From the IMG/VR virus record IMGVR_UViG_3300028895_000214, positions 1 through 37,830 of that record: a stretch of DNA of 37,830 bases, one strand, 5' to 3'. A model generated the notes under the pieces. That model was given only the letters and a program-made list of their open reading frames with translations, did no database searches and was not told where the DNA came from. Shown here one piece after another: positions 37,794-37,830 of the stretch. The translations under genes and the position numbers were made by a program. Positions within the stretch are counted from its first letter, which is position 1, and each line of letters begins with the position of its first letter. Source of the DNA: a virus.

Positions 37794-37830
37794 GGGGTAT
37801 TTAATCTCTAGGGATCGACGCCCAATAGAC

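Overview
The window reads as a nearly complete tailed bacteriophage genome of the siphovirus type (HK97-fold capsid, long non-contractile tail). Every gene I accept is on the + strand. Genes are tightly packed with short ATGA or TAATG overlaps, and most have a strong GGAGG ribosome binding site. There are no host-like housekeeping genes, and I recognise no integrase, repressor, tRNA or CRISPR array, so a virulent lifestyle is the simplest reading. A peptidoglycan-type M15 peptidase points to a bacterial host, which I cannot identify. The terminase at the left end and an HNH nuclease near the right end suggest that the window is a whole or almost whole genome opened near the packaging genes.

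Layout. 1-650: a small membrane protein, then a gene-poor leader with repeats and a 21-base element that recurs at 2828. 644-7390: packaging and head (small and large terminase, portal, prohead protease, major capsid protein, head accessory protein), closed by a strong hairpin at 7421-7466. 7510-10056: three accessory genes, two of them with N-terminal secretion-type signals. 10043-13504: head-tail connection and tail tube genes, ending in a tail assembly chaperone pair with a convincing -1 frameshift site. 13506-19992: 1000-residue tape measure protein, a distal tail protein with an added lectin-like domain, and a tail hub protein. 20015-21150: a GT-A-like protein and an M15 endolysin.

21303-23040 holds small unknown genes and a helix-turn-helix protein. 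Next comes a 336-base non-coding region with three iteron-like repeats, an AT-rich core and a perfect 20-base inverted repeat, which is a candidate replication origin or structured RNA. 23377-33063 is the replication and recombination block: a ribbon-helix-helix-like protein, an XPD/DinG-like helicase with a cysteine cluster, a protein that may bind ssDNA, a PD-(D/E)XK exonuclease, a Sak4-like ATPase, an ERCC4-type nuclease, an adenylosuccinate-synthetase-like (PurZ-like) protein, and a family A DNA polymerase fused to an iron-sulfur uracil-DNA glycosylase domain. 33105-37793 carries a holin candidate, small unknown genes, a DUF7352-like protein, an HNH nuclease, and a protein with a C-terminal thioredoxin fold that probably has its own promoter.

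The most interesting part is 29396-33063. A PurZ-like protein with a rewritten phosphate loop sits directly before a UDG-PolA fusion, which is the gene order expected of a base-modifying phage. In the stretches I counted by hand, restriction-type palindromes (GATC, GGATCC) are several to many times more frequent than chance. This is the reverse of normal phage avoidance and would fit protected DNA, though codon-pair bias could also explain it. I see no recognisable DatZ or MazZ partner, so classic 2-aminoadenine replacement is not established.
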